Origin: Gemmatimonadota bacterium
GTDB taxonomy: Bacteria > Latescibacterota > UBA2968 > UBA8231
Assembly (NCBI GenBank): GCA_018660835.1
Contig: JABJJN010000005.1
Coordinates: 1 to 64,000, forward strand
Length of the DNA stretch: 64,000 bases
Direction of reading: 5' to 3'
Of the stretch, positions 7,330 through 16,088 are shown piece by piece. Position numbers and translations under genes: made by a program. The notes beneath the pieces were generated by a model, which had not been told where the DNA came from, made no database searches, and worked only from the letters and a program-made list of their open reading frames with translations. Numbering within the stretch: the first letter of the stretch is position 1; each line of letters begins with the position of its first letter.

Positions 7330-9471
7330 ATGACCAATACACCTTCTGACACGCCATTGCCTGGAACGTCATTGACCGCCGGGTCCTTCGGACCGCTTCC
7401 CGATCCACAGGGGGAGTTGGGTTTGCGGGGGATGCTTCTGAGTCTAGAGGAGATCTGTCGAGATGTCGTCGACCATGTTCCTGACATTGTCTACCGCCTC
7501 GATGGCGAGGGCAATATCGTCTACATCAGCGAGGCGGTTCGGAAATATGGCTATGATCCGATTGCTCTGATCGGCAGCAGTATCTTTGAACTGGTTCATC
7601 CGCAGGACCGCGACCGAGCTCGGTTTCGGATCAACGAGCGACGCACGGGTGATCGGAGCACCAAATCCCTCCAGCTGCGTCTCGTAACATCAGACGATGA
7701 TGCGGTTCCCTTTGAACTGCGAGACAGCGCCGCCGAACTACTCGTCGATGCTCAGGGCGTCTACGATGGCGACCAGATACGGGCAGAAGCATTCCTGTAT
7801 ACACAGGGTGTCGCCCGTGATATCAGCGAGCGCTTCCGTCTCGAGGCCACTCTCGCCCAGGCACGGGCGCGCTTCGAGGAGCGCCTGGATGCCTATGCAA
7901 CGCAGCTGAATCAGGCGCATCAGCAACTACAGATTCAGGCCCACGAACGCGAGCAGGCTGTCGAACGTCTCGAGCGTTCCCAGCAGAGTTATCACGGTCT
8001 CGTAGAGGATCTGCCCGTTGGTATTCTGCACAGCACACCCGCAGGGCGGTTGTTGTATGCCAATCCGCAGGTGCGAACCATGTTTGGCTACGACGAAGAC
8101 GGCTGGCGCCAACTGCAGGTGGGTGATCTCTACGAAAACCAGAAGGATCTCACCGACCTGAACACGGCGTTGCGACGAGATGGCGTCACGACCTTCGAAG
8201 TATCCATGTGTCGTCGTGATGGTCAGCGAATCTGGGTACGGGGTACGACCCGTCTGGTCCACGATCCGACCACGTCAGAAGACGAGTATCACGGCGTCCT
8301 GGAGGATATCACCGAGCGTCGTCAAATGGAAGATGAACGTCGCCGCCTGGAAGACCAATTGCGCCAGGCACAACGAATGGAGGCGGTGGGCCAACTGACA
8401 GCAGGGATTTCTCACAATTTCAACAACATGCTGCAGGGCATCTCAGGGAATCTACAGTTGGCTCTGCTCGATGCGCCTGAACCACTTCAAGGAATGCTGC
8501 GTGACGCCGATCGCGTGACCCATCGGGCGGCGGAGATGGTTCAGCAGATGGTCGTGTTCTCGCGACACGGATCACGTGGAGATTTTCACCAGCAGCGGCT
8601 GCAGCCGATCCTGATCAGCGCACTCGAGATCTGTCGGGAGACATTCGACCGCAAAATTGTGCTGGATGAATCCATCTCCCACGATTTAGAGGTGGTGGGG
8701 GACGCCACTCTGTTGCAGCAGGCGATGGTCAATTTGCTGATCAACGCCAGGGATGCTGTCGCCGATATGCAGTCGAAGGCTCCACAGATTGTGCTGCAGG
8801 CACGATCCCACGCGATGATGGTAGAGCCGACGGATGCAATGGGTCGACCTGGCGTCTATGCCTGCATCGAGGTCCGCGACAATGGCGTCGGCATGGACAC
8901 CAACACACAGCGACGAATCTTCGAGCCTTTCTTCTCGACCAAGCCAGTTGGCCAAGGCACCGGCCTTGGGTTGGCCACCGTCTATGGGATCGTTTCTCAA
9001 CATGGCGGTTGGATTGAGTGCGACAGCAGCCCGGGCCAGGGGACGACATTCCGTGTCTTTGTTCCAAGCGAGCAGTCTCCCGTGAAGCAGACGCTGGTGT
9101 CGTCTCCAACCAGCACCGACCCGGGCCTTGGGACCTTGCTCATTATCGATGACGAAGATCTTGTCCGCGACTCGACAGCTCGTTTGCTCGAGCGTTCAGG
9201 ATATCGGATCCTCACAGCCGCCAACGGTGAACGTGGACTCGCACTGTTTGAGGAGCACGGTGCGAAGATAGATCTTGTTCTGCTCGATCTGTCGATGCCG
9301 ACCATGTCCGGTCATGAAGTGTTGGTGCGACTACGGAGGATGCAACCGAGCGTGCGCGTGATGATCCTTACCGGATATGCGATCGGTGATGTTGATTTCG
9401 ACGCCGCCGTCCTGCGCAAGCCCTTTACGATTGCCGAACTCGAGTCGATGATCACCGAGGTTCTGCGCTGA
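7330..9471 (+). CDS. PAS-PAS hybrid sensor histidine kinase with receiver
   Basis: A soluble sensor of about 713 residues without membrane segments. PAS domains lie at about 47-160 and 220-340, separated by a coiled coil rich in Gln and Glu. The HisKA box (GISHNFNNMLQG) follows at about 358, the N box (NLLINARDAV) near 467, and the G boxes GVGMD and GTGLGLATVYG near 520-550. A receiver domain fills the last 115 residues, with phosphoacceptor Asp in VLLDLSMP near 651 and the conserved Lys in LRKPF. The frame extends to a TTG at 7273; ATG 7330 is preferred, though neither has a strong ribosome site. No dedicated output regulator is adjacent. Confidence 0.85.
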   Translation: MTNTPSDTPLPGTSLTAGSFGPLPDPQGELGLRGMLLSLEEICRDVVDHVPDIVYRLDGEGNIVYISEAVRKYGYDPIALIGSSIFELVHPQDRDRARFRINERRTGDRSTKSLQLRLVTSDDDAVPFELRDSAAELLVDAQGVYDGDQIRAEAFLYTQGVARDISERFRLEATLAQARARFEERLDAYATQLNQAHQQLQIQAHEREQAVERLERSQQSYHGLVEDLPVGILHSTPAGRLLYANPQVRTMFGYDEDGWRQLQVGDLYENQKDLTDLNTALRRDGVTTFEVSMCRRDGQRIWVRGTTRLVHDPTTSEDEYHGVLEDITERRQMEDERRRLEDQLRQAQRMEAVGQLTAGISHNFNNMLQGISGNLQLALLDAPEPLQGMLRDADRVTHRAAEMVQQMVVFSRHGSRGDFHQQRLQPILISALEICRETFDRKIVLDESISHDLEVVGDATLLQQAMVNLLINARDAVADMQSKAPQIVLQARSHAMMVEPTDAMGRPGVYACIEVRDNGVGMDTNTQRRIFEPFFSTKPVGQGTGLGLATVYGIVSQHGGWIECDSSPGQGTTFRVFVPSEQSPVKQTLVSSPTSTDPGLGTLLIIDDEDLVRDSTARLLERSGYRILTAANGERGLALFEEHGAKIDLVLLDLSMPTMSGHEVLVRLRRMQPSVRVMILTGYAIGDVDFDAAVLRKPFTIAELESMITEVLR

Positions 9472-9495
9472 CACCGATCGCTCTGCGTCGCCCTC

Positions 9496-10599
9496 ATGGC
9501 TGAGTTGGGGCGCCTCTGTTCTCTGCTGCAAACAGCGATCGACGTTGGATCCTTCCGCGGCGTACAGTTGGCGATGAACCTGCAGGGTCAAGACATCGAT
9601 CTGTGTCTTGGCGAAGCCAGTCCCGGTGTAGAGATGACGAGTCAGCATCTTCTGCCCTGGCTCTCAGCTGGAAAGCCATTGACCGCCATCGCCTGGGCGC
9701 AGTTGTGGGAAGCAGGCCGAATCGGCCTCGACGATCCTGTGATCGAATATGTGCCGGAATTTGGGCTGCGTGGCAAGGAGGCGATTACCTTCCGCCACTT
9801 ACTGACGCACACTGCCGGTTTTCGTTCTCTCGTGGATGTTAATGCTGGCTCTGACTGGTCGCAGCAGCTACAACGTGTCTATCATGCGCGACTGGAACGC
9901 GACTGGATTCCTGGGCGGCACGCTGGTTATCAGGCACGTGGCAGCTGGTATGTGTTAGGTGAAACCATCCAGCGCCTGGTTGGTGGGCCCCTGGCACAAT
10001 GGATCCGGGGGCACGTGACCGACCCAGCAGCCATGGATGATACGTGGCTTGAGTTGCCCTCCGACGTATTCGATGAGTATGGTTTGCGCATGGCTCGGTT
10101 GTACGATACGAGCGAGCCTGAGGCTGCCGTGGAGGAGGTCTTCTCGGGGCGAGTGGCGGCAGCGGTCTGCGTACCCGGGACGAGTGCTCGCGGACCGATG
10201 CGAGACCTGTGTCGGTTGTATCAGTTGTTGTCGAAAAGTGATGGGACGCTGCTGGCACCGACGACGATTGCCGCGATGACTGCACGACAACGTTCGGGTC
10301 TGTATGACAGGACGTTTCGCCATCGATTGGACTGGGGGCTCGGTTTCGTCCTGGAATCAAACCAACACGGTGCAGACACGGTGCCGTATGGTTACGGGCG
10401 ACACGCCTCGCAACGGACGTTTGGCCACGCTGGGGCACGGTGCGTGACCGGTTTTTCAGACCCGGAAAATGGCCTGGTTGTCGCCCTTGGCGTCAACGGT
10501 CGATTGGCGCAATCGGCTCACGTTGACCAATTTCGAGAGTTCTTGACCGCAATCTATGAGGATCTTGACCTGGCCAGGTCAGATCTCCACGACGAATGA
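9496..10599 (+). CDS. serine beta-lactamase-like hydrolase
   Basis: A 367-residue protein of the class C beta-lactamase / penicillin-binding fold (PF00144). The nucleophile motif is SAGK near residue 56 (S-x-x-K), followed by HLLTHTAGF, a strong family marker. The second motif, normally Y-x-N, here reads YQARGSW, with Ala at the Asn position. GHAG near 314 takes the place of the K-T-G or H-x-G motif. No signal peptide is seen, so it is probably a cytoplasmic esterase or peptidase rather than an antibiotic-resistance enzyme. It begins 24 bases after the hybrid kinase and ends 19 bases before the acetolactate-synthase-like gene. Confidence 0.8.
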   Translation: MAELGRLCSLLQTAIDVGSFRGVQLAMNLQGQDIDLCLGEASPGVEMTSQHLLPWLSAGKPLTAIAWAQLWEAGRIGLDDPVIEYVPEFGLRGKEAITFRHLLTHTAGFRSLVDVNAGSDWSQQLQRVYHARLERDWIPGRHAGYQARGSWYVLGETIQRLVGGPLAQWIRGHVTDPAAMDDTWLELPSDVFDEYGLRMARLYDTSEPEAAVEEVFSGRVAAAVCVPGTSARGPMRDLCRLYQLLSKSDGTLLAPTTIAAMTARQRSGLYDRTFRHRLDWGLGFVLESNQHGADTVPYGYGRHASQRTFGHAGARCVTGFSDPENGLVVALGVNGRLAQSAHVDQFREFLTAIYEDLDLARSDLHDE

Positions 10600-10618
10600 C
10601 GAATCCGATGGAGAGTGA

Positions 10619-12250
10619 ATGAAGGCTTCAGATCTATTCATCAGGGCTCTCGAGGCCGAGGGCGTGGAGCACATCTTCGGAATCCCCGGCGAGGAGAATC
10701 TCGATTTTCTCGACTCGTTGCGGGACTCCCCGATTCAACTCATCCTCACCCGCCATGAACAGGCGGCGGGATTCATGGCAGCGACCTATGGCCGTCTGAC
10801 TGGCAAGGCAGGGGTGTGTCTGTCGACCCTGGGACCTGGAGCAACAAATTTCGTCACCGCTGCCGGCTATGCCCAGTTGGGTGCCATGCCGATGATGATG
10901 ATCACCGGTCAGAAGCCGATCAAGACGAGTAAGCAGGGCAGATTTCAGATCGTAGATATCGTCGAAATGATGAAGCCCCTGACGAAGTACACGCACCAGA
11001 TTGTCAGTGGTGAGAATATTCCTTCACGAGTTCGTGAGGCATTCCGACTGGCCGAGGAGGAGCGCCCCGGCGCTGTTCATCTGGAACTACCTGAAGATAT
11101 CGCCGCAGAGGATGTGGTTGAAACGCGACTGTTTCCAAAGGATCGCGTGCGACGTCCGATTGCAGAGGAGAAGGCGATCCTTCGCGCTGTAGAGATGATC
11201 CAAGCCGCCGAGCGTCCGTTGCTCGTTGTGGGTGCCGGCGCCAATCGGAAACGCTCGAGCCGAATCTTGAGCCAGTTCGTAGACCAGTGTGGAATTCCCT
11301 TCATCAGTACGCAGATGGGCAAAGGCGTGGTCGACGAGCGGCACGATCTCTACCTGGGCAATGCGGCACTGTCGGCAAATGACCCGCTCCATTTTGCCGT
11401 GGATCGAGCCGATCTGATCATCAATGTTGGTCATGATGTGGTAGAGAAACCACCATTCTTCATGGACCACGATGGCTTCAAGGTCATCCACGTCAATTTC
11501 AACTCCGCCGAAGTAGACCCCGTCTACTTTCCGCAGTTGGAAGTCATCGGTGATGTCGGAAATTCGATGTGGCAGATTATGCAACATCTGGAAACACAGA
11601 CGCATTGGGACTTTACATACTTCCTGCGTGTAAAGGAATGGGTCGCTCAACGTTCAAGAGAGAACGAGGATTCCAACAGCTTCCCAGTTCTGCCGCAGCG
11701 ACTCGTGCGATCCGTACGCAACGTCATGCCAGGTGATGGCATCATCGCCCTCGACAATGGCGTCTACAAGATCTGGTTCGCCCTCAACTACGAGGCATAT
11801 GAACCCAATACAGTCCTGCTCGACAATGCCCTGGCCACGATGGGTGCCGGCCTGCCCTCGGCCATGGGGGCTCGCATGTGCACAGATGCTAAAGTCGTGG
11901 CCATCTGTGGTGACGGCGGATTCATGATGAATTCTCAGGAATTGGAAACGGCGGTACGACTCAAGATGAATCTCGTCGTCCTCGTCCTGCGCGATAATGC
12001 CTATGGCATGATCAAGTGGAAACAGGCCGGTATGGGCCTGCAGAACTTCGGTCTGGATCTCGGCAATCCCGACTTCGTGCTCTACGCCGAAAGCTACGGA
12101 GCACATGGATACCGTCTGGAGAAAACGGAAGATCTCGAACCTCTGTTGACTCGCTGTCTTGATGCGAAGGGGGTTCATCTGATCGAGATTCCCGTGGACT
12201 ATGCTGGCAATGGCAAGTTGCTGGAAGAGAACCTGGAGATCCCTGAATGA
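10619..12250 (+). CDS. acetolactate synthase large-subunit-like ThDP enzyme
   Basis: A 543-residue thiamine-diphosphate enzyme. The N-terminal FGIPGEENLDFLDSL and the catalytic Glu in TRHEQAAGFMA belong to the acetolactate synthase family, of the type that often lacks a regulatory subunit. The ThDP-binding motif is GDGGFMMNSQE, with DNAYGMIKWKQ a little later. It would condense two pyruvates to acetolactate. No small subunit or other branched-chain genes lie nearby, so a catabolic or specialised carboligase is equally possible. GGAGAGTG precedes the ATG. Its stop overlaps the MOSC gene start (ATGA). Confidence 0.82.
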   Translation: MKASDLFIRALEAEGVEHIFGIPGEENLDFLDSLRDSPIQLILTRHEQAAGFMAATYGRLTGKAGVCLSTLGPGATNFVTAAGYAQLGAMPMMMITGQKPIKTSKQGRFQIVDIVEMMKPLTKYTHQIVSGENIPSRVREAFRLAEEERPGAVHLELPEDIAAEDVVETRLFPKDRVRRPIAEEKAILRAVEMIQAAERPLLVVGAGANRKRSSRILSQFVDQCGIPFISTQMGKGVVDERHDLYLGNAALSANDPLHFAVDRADLIINVGHDVVEKPPFFMDHDGFKVIHVNFNSAEVDPVYFPQLEVIGDVGNSMWQIMQHLETQTHWDFTYFLRVKEWVAQRSRENEDSNSFPVLPQRLVRSVRNVMPGDGIIALDNGVYKIWFALNYEAYEPNTVLLDNALATMGAGLPSAMGARMCTDAKVVAICGDGGFMMNSQELETAVRLKMNLVVLVLRDNAYGMIKWKQAGMGLQNFGLDLGNPDFVLYAESYGAHGYRLEKTEDLEPLLTRCLDAKGVHLIEIPVDYAGNGKLLEENLEIPE

Positions 12251-12699
12251 GCGAGTCGGGTCAGGCGGGCGAGGTGCTGGAAATTCTCGTATACCCAGCA
12301 CGGCGGGCCCCAGGGGAGCAAGTGCAGCAAGTTGAAGCACTTCAGGACAAGGGGCTGGATGGCGACCATCCACGAGGCGGCAAGCGCCAGGTCACGCTAT
12401 TGTCCGTTGAAGCCTGGCAAGAGACGATGCAGGAACTCGGAGGTGACCTGCCACCGAGTGCTCGTCGAGCGAATCTCGTTGTGCGTGGCATCGATCTGGA
12501 AGCTAGCATGGGGCGCCGAATCCGCATAGGGTCGGTTGAGCTGCAGATCGAAGGGGAGACCACTCCGTGTGATCTCATGGAACTGCAGCGTGCGGGGCTC
12601 CGACAGGCGCTGGAACCCAAGATGCGAGGTGGAGTGTTCGGCTGCGTGATCGCAGGGGGGCAACTGACGCCAGGCATGTCCGTCGTCGTGCTCGACTGA
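12247..12699 (+). CDS. MOSC domain protein
   Basis: A 150-residue single-domain MOSC protein. Visible family features are GLDGDHPRGGKRQVTLLS near the N-terminus, ARRANLVVRGIDL in the middle, and the conserved Cys in TPCDLMEL, then GGVFGCVIAGG. MOSC domains handle molybdenum or sulfur transfer in molybdenum-cofactor sulfurases and YiiM-like reductases. The ATG overlaps the TGA of the preceding gene, implying coupled translation. The link to an acetolactate-synthase-like enzyme and a PfkB kinase is not explained by known pathways. No other molybdenum genes are in the window. Confidence 0.8.
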   Translation: MSESGQAGEVLEILVYPARRAPGEQVQQVEALQDKGLDGDHPRGGKRQVTLLSVEAWQETMQELGGDLPPSARRANLVVRGIDLEASMGRRIRIGSVELQIEGETTPCDLMELQRAGLRQALEPKMRGGVFGCVIAGGQLTPGMSVVVLD

Positions 12700-12701
12700 C
12701 C

Positions 12702-13661
12702 GTGGCCCAGCGTTTTCACGTAGCTGGCAACACGGTATTCGACTTGCGCCTCGAGCAGTGGCCGGATCGCGCGAATCACGGTGCCGCGGCGCCCGATCCG
12801 GACCGTTGGACCCAGACCAATGTCGTACTCGCCGAAAACCCACCGATACCCATGTTGGGCGGTTGCGGAGCTGCGACTGCATACGCCCTGGGGCGCTTGT
12901 CCCACGGGCTACACCGAATCGACCTGAACACACGCCTGGGCGCTGATCTGTTCGGCGGACTTGCTCATCACTGGCTCCTGCATGCCGGTGTTGAGACGCT
13001 GACCCCTCCGGAGCCGGCCGTAGCGACGTCGACCCACGTCATCCATGCTGAAGGCGCTGGCAGGCGTAGTGCTTTCTATCGAGGGCAGCGAGTCGATTGG
13101 CATCGCTCTCTGCAAGGGTTAGCCCCCGACTGGTTTGTCGCGGCGGGATACGGTCTTGTCGAAGCGGCCGACGCAGAGCAACTGGCTGACGTGTGTGCGC
13201 AACTGGCGAAGAAGGGGGCCCGAATCGTTGTCGATCCGGGGCCTTGGTTTGCTCAAGCCGCGACTGCAGATCAAATGGCTCCTCTGTGGCCACATGTCGA
13301 CCTTCTCATTGGCACGGACGCTGAGCTGGCACCCTACGCCGATGGTTCTGCTACGCCAAGAGATCTGCTGCAGCTAGGTGTCGGCGCGGTAGTTGTGAAG
13401 CAAGGAGCCGACGGTGCCAGTTGGGCCAATGCTCAGCAGGACGGCCACACGCAAGCGAATCGGGTAGACGCTGCCTACAGCGTCGGAGCAGGAGATACTT
13501 TCAATGCGCGACTCGTGTTTGGTCTGGCCCGCGGGGATGAACTCTCTGACGCTGTCCGGGCCGCTGTGGGCCTGGCAACCAGAGTCGTGGCAGAGGAACG
13601 CGGTGTATTTGGCGCCTTCGGCGATCAGCCGGCAGTTGAGGGCCTCGATTCGCAGTTCTGA
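12702..13661 (+). CDS. PfkB-family carbohydrate/nucleoside kinase
   Basis: A 319-residue ribokinase-like protein. The C-terminal signature YSVGAGDTFNARLVFGLARG carries the catalytic Asp and anion hole. The N-terminal PMLGGCGAATAYALGRL matches the substrate-binding region of PfkB kinases. These enzymes phosphorylate sugars or nucleosides with ATP; the substrate is not evident. It starts with GTG two bases after the MOSC stop, without a clear ribosome site, so coupling is likely. It is the last gene before the thrS leader region. Confidence 0.82.
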   Translation: MAQRFHVAGNTVFDLRLEQWPDRANHGAAAPDPDRWTQTNVVLAENPPIPMLGGCGAATAYALGRLSHGLHRIDLNTRLGADLFGGLAHHWLLHAGVETLTPPEPAVATSTHVIHAEGAGRRSAFYRGQRVDWHRSLQGLAPDWFVAAGYGLVEAADAEQLADVCAQLAKKGARIVVDPGPWFAQAATADQMAPLWPHVDLLIGTDAELAPYADGSATPRDLLQLGVGAVVVKQGADGASWANAQQDGHTQANRVDAAYSVGAGDTFNARLVFGLARGDELSDAVRAAVGLATRVVAEERGVFGAFGDQPAVEGLDSQF

Positions 13662-13702
13662 AAGAGCTTGGCAGTTCTGCGAGATCTCCTGTCCCACACG
13701 CC

Positions 13703-13723
13703 GTCAAGGTGCGTCACCTTGAC
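13703..13723. repeat. perfect inverted repeat overlapping the -35 element
   Basis: Two perfect 9-bp arms (GTCAAGGTG and CACCTTGAC) are separated by three bases. The right arm contains the first five bases of the TTGACA box of the thrS promoter. There is no T-run after it, so it is not an intrinsic terminator for the kinase gene. Position and symmetry suit an operator for a dimeric repressor, but no regulator is identified. Confidence 0.5.
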
Positions 13724-13748
13724 ACAAAGCGAGAGCCCCGGTTATACT
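13719..13748 (+). promoter_or_regulatory. sigma-70-type promoter of the thrS unit
   Basis: A perfect -35 box TTGACA (13719-13724) and a -10 box TATACT (13743-13748, five of six) are 18 bp apart. The predicted start is near 13755, giving a leader of about 360 nt before thrS. Confidence 0.65.
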
Positions 13749-13900
13749 TCGACGAGTGCTTAGGGATTCTCCCAACTTCTTCCGCGAGTGTTGTTTGGAT
13801 GCGACAAGGCCAGAAAATCTCGGTCTCCTTCCGGCGAATTGATTCGCTGGCGGCACGCGTAACGTTGTCACAACAATGCGCAGTATTGTCGGAACAGTGC

Positions 13901-13975
13901 TTGCCACTGTCGCTCACTACAACACCTGCTACTACGCTGCCTGCAAGAGCAGGCGAGACGATGGTGGGAGGCTGA
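13901..13975 (+). CDS. Thr/Pro-rich leader peptide of the thrS-proS attenuator
   Basis: A short frame ends with TGA at 13973-13975 and encodes LTTTPATTLP followed by ARAGETMVGG. Five Thr codons fall within seven positions (13916-13936), a sixth is at 13958, and Pro codons are at 13925 and 13940. If translation starts at TTG 13901 the peptide is 24 residues with a third Pro as residue 2, and GGAA lies six bases upstream. A longer start at ATG 13799 is possible. Length, codon bias and position just before a terminator match leader peptides of amino-acid attenuators. The start codon is the weak point. Confidence 0.55.
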   Translation: MPLSLTTTPATTLPARAGETMVGG

Positions 13976-14072
13976 GTGTCGCTCAGATAACGCGACACTC
14001 GCTAAGCCGGTCGGGCACGGGCCCGAGCGCAGCAACTGACACCCATCGTCGATCGATCGACGGTGGGTTTTT
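13939..14072 (+). promoter_or_regulatory. transcription attenuator before thrS
   Basis: Four elements are visible. A six-pair hairpin (13939-13944 with 13949-13954) lies right after the Thr codons. GACGATGG (13957-13964) can pair with CCATCGTC (14043-14050), the 5' arm of the terminator. Between them are two stable hairpins: nine pairs at 13974-13982/13992-14000, and six pairs at 14011-14016/14021-14026. A ribosome stalled on Thr or Pro codons would leave GACGATGG free to disrupt the terminator. One that reaches the stop at 13975 would cover it. This is an inferred mechanism from visible pairings. Confidence 0.55.
14042..14072 (+). terminator. intrinsic terminator in the thrS leader
   Basis: A near-perfect hairpin of about 13 pairs (arms 14042-14054 and 14055-14067, with a perfect 16-bp palindromic core and one G-T pair) is followed directly by five Ts. 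It sits 43 bp before the thrS start, so it can only stop transcription of the genes downstream of the leader. That position is diagnostic of attenuation. Confidence 0.8.
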
Positions 14073-14114
14073 CATTACAGGAAACAGACGCCAACCAAGG
14101 CTGGAGCAAAGACC

Positions 14115-16046
14115 GTGAAGATCTGTATCAGAGAAGGTGAAGTCCTCGAGCACGCGGGGCCGGCGACGTTGAAGGAAGTCTTCGTCGAGCATGACAAGAG
14201 TCTGCTGAAGGAATTCATCGCTGCCCGCACAGCGGATGAGGAGCGAGTCGACTTCCATACTGAACTGGCAGATGATGCCCAGGTTGAACTGATCGCCTGG
14301 GATTCAGATGAAGCAGCCTGGATTTATCGCCACAGTATGTCCCATGTGATGGCACAAGCAGTTCGTCGGCTGTTTCCAGAAGTGAAGCTCGCCATTGGTC
14401 CGGCCATCGATGATGGCTTCTACTACGACTTCGACGCGCCCGAGCCATTTACGAACGAAGATCTGAAGAAGATCGAGAAGGAGATGAAGCGTGTGGGCAA
14501 GCAAAACCACCGCTTCGAGCGTGAAGATGTGAGCCGTGAGCAGGCGCGTGAGCTACTTGCCGATGAGCCATATAAGCTGGAAATCATCGACGATCTCGAG
14601 GAGGATCAATCTCTCACTTTCTACACAGATGGTGACTTCGTCGATCTGTGTCGTGGTCCGCATATGCTAAGCACAGGTCAGGTGAAGCATTACAAGCTTC
14701 TCAGTGTGGCTGGAGCCTATTGGCGTGGTGACGAGAGCCGCAAGATGTTGCAGCGGATCTACGGTACAGCCTTCGCGACTCGTGAGGCCCTCGACCAGCA
14801 CACGAAGATGCTGGAAGAGGCTAAGAAGCGAGATCATCGACGACTCGGGCAGGAACTCGACCTGTTTTTCTTTGACGACGAGGTCGGCCCTGGGTTGCCC
14901 ATGTGGCAGCCAAAAGGTGCGGTGCTGATCGAGGAACTAGAGTCTCTGGCGAAGGAGACGGAAACAGCCGCAGGCTACGATCGTGTGCGGACGCCGCATA
15001 TCTGCAAGGAGTCGATGTATCAAAAGAGTGGTCATCTTCCATACTACAAAGAATCCATGTTTCCACCGATGGAGTTGGATGGTACGACGTACTATCTGAA
15101 ACCGATGAATTGCCCTCATCACCACAAGATTTTTGGCTCACTGCCGAGATCATATCGGGACATGCCGCTGCGTCTGGCTGAGTATGGAACATGCTACCGA
15201 TACGAGCAGTCGGGCGAACTCTTCGGTCTGATGCGGGTCCGATCCATGCAGATGAATGACGCCCACATTTATTGTCGTCTCGATCAATTCGAGGAAGAAT
15301 TCCTCGCCGTGTGCCAGATGTATCTGGATTATTTCGAATTGTTCGGCATTGAGAAATACGTCATGCGATTCAGCACGCACGACGAAGAAGGGCTGGGCAA
15401 GAAGTTCGTCGATGCGCCGGAAATGTGGAAGAAGACGGAGGACATGGTGCGTCGGACGTTGGTCAGTGGCGGCATCAACTACGAAGAGGTGTCTGGAGAG
15501 GCTGCCTTCTACGGTCCGAAGATCGATGTAGAAATCTGGAGCGCCATCGGTCGGGAATTCACAATCGCTACAAATCAGGTCGATTTTGCCGTGCCTGAAC
15601 GATTTGGCCTGTCCTATGTAAATAGTGAGGGCAATGACGAAGTGCCCTTGTGCATCCATCGCGCGCCACTGGGCACGCATGAACGCACTGTCGGTTTCCT
15701 CATCGAGCACTACGCCGGTGCTTTTCCTCTGTGGTTGGCACCTGTCCAGGCTGTGGTGCTCCCTATTGCAGAGCGACACGCTGAATATGGCGCCAAGATC
15801 CTTGCCGCGCTCAAGGCGCGAGGCGTGCGAGCAGAGATACACGCAGATCAGACATTGAATTATCGGATCCGTGCGGCGCAGAAGAAAAAGGTCCCGTACA
15901 TGATGATCCTCGGAGATCGTGAGGTTGAGGAAGAGCAGATTTCGATTCGCGAGCGCAGTGGCGAGAATCTCGATCCCATGTCCCTGGCGGCGGTATTGGA
16001 TATGGTGACCGGCAAGATCAGTTCACGCAGCGGTCAGTTGCAGTAG
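14115..16046 (+). CDS. thrS: threonine--tRNA ligase
   Basis: A 643-residue class II synthetase of normal length. It has an N-terminal TGS-like domain (1-65), then the editing domain with HSMSH near 73 and the Cys in DFVDLCRGPH near 184. The catalytic core has the zinc-binding Cys in MNCPHHH near 335, motif 2 around RYEQSGELFGLMRVRSM and motif 3 around IHRAPLGTHERTVG. A C-terminal anticodon-binding domain follows. It charges tRNA-Thr and clears Ser-tRNA-Thr. The GTG start has GGAG eight bases upstream. Leader attenuation is likely, and two further genes follow on the same strand with short gaps. Confidence 0.97.
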   Translation: MKICIREGEVLEHAGPATLKEVFVEHDKSLLKEFIAARTADEERVDFHTELADDAQVELIAWDSDEAAWIYRHSMSHVMAQAVRRLFPEVKLAIGPAIDDGFYYDFDAPEPFTNEDLKKIEKEMKRVGKQNHRFEREDVSREQARELLADEPYKLEIIDDLEEDQSLTFYTDGDFVDLCRGPHMLSTGQVKHYKLLSVAGAYWRGDESRKMLQRIYGTAFATREALDQHTKMLEEAKKRDHRRLGQELDLFFFDDEVGPGLPMWQPKGAVLIEELESLAKETETAAGYDRVRTPHICKESMYQKSGHLPYYKESMFPPMELDGTTYYLKPMNCPHHHKIFGSLPRSYRDMPLRLAEYGTCYRYEQSGELFGLMRVRSMQMNDAHIYCRLDQFEEEFLAVCQMYLDYFELFGIEKYVMRFSTHDEEGLGKKFVDAPEMWKKTEDMVRRTLVSGGINYEEVSGEAAFYGPKIDVEIWSAIGREFTIATNQVDFAVPERFGLSYVNSEGNDEVPLCIHRAPLGTHERTVGFLIEHYAGAFPLWLAPVQAVVLPIAERHAEYGAKILAALKARGVRAEIHADQTLNYRIRAAQKKKVPYMMILGDREVEEEQISIRERSGENLDPMSLAAVLDMVTGKISSRSGQLQ

Positions 16047-16088
16047 TTAAGCCCAAAGCGACCACAGAGCAACGGGCAGAGTAGATCA

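Noticed and set aside
13750-14072. T-box riboswitch before thrS
   Set aside because: I could not find the conserved T-box sequence (AGGGUGGNACCGCG) or a matching antiterminator; GGTGGGAGG is only a partial resemblance.
13876-14118. 80-residue frame running through the thrS leader
   Set aside because: It is in another frame from the Thr-rich peptide, reads through the terminator and overlaps the thrS start. Composition is not protein-like.
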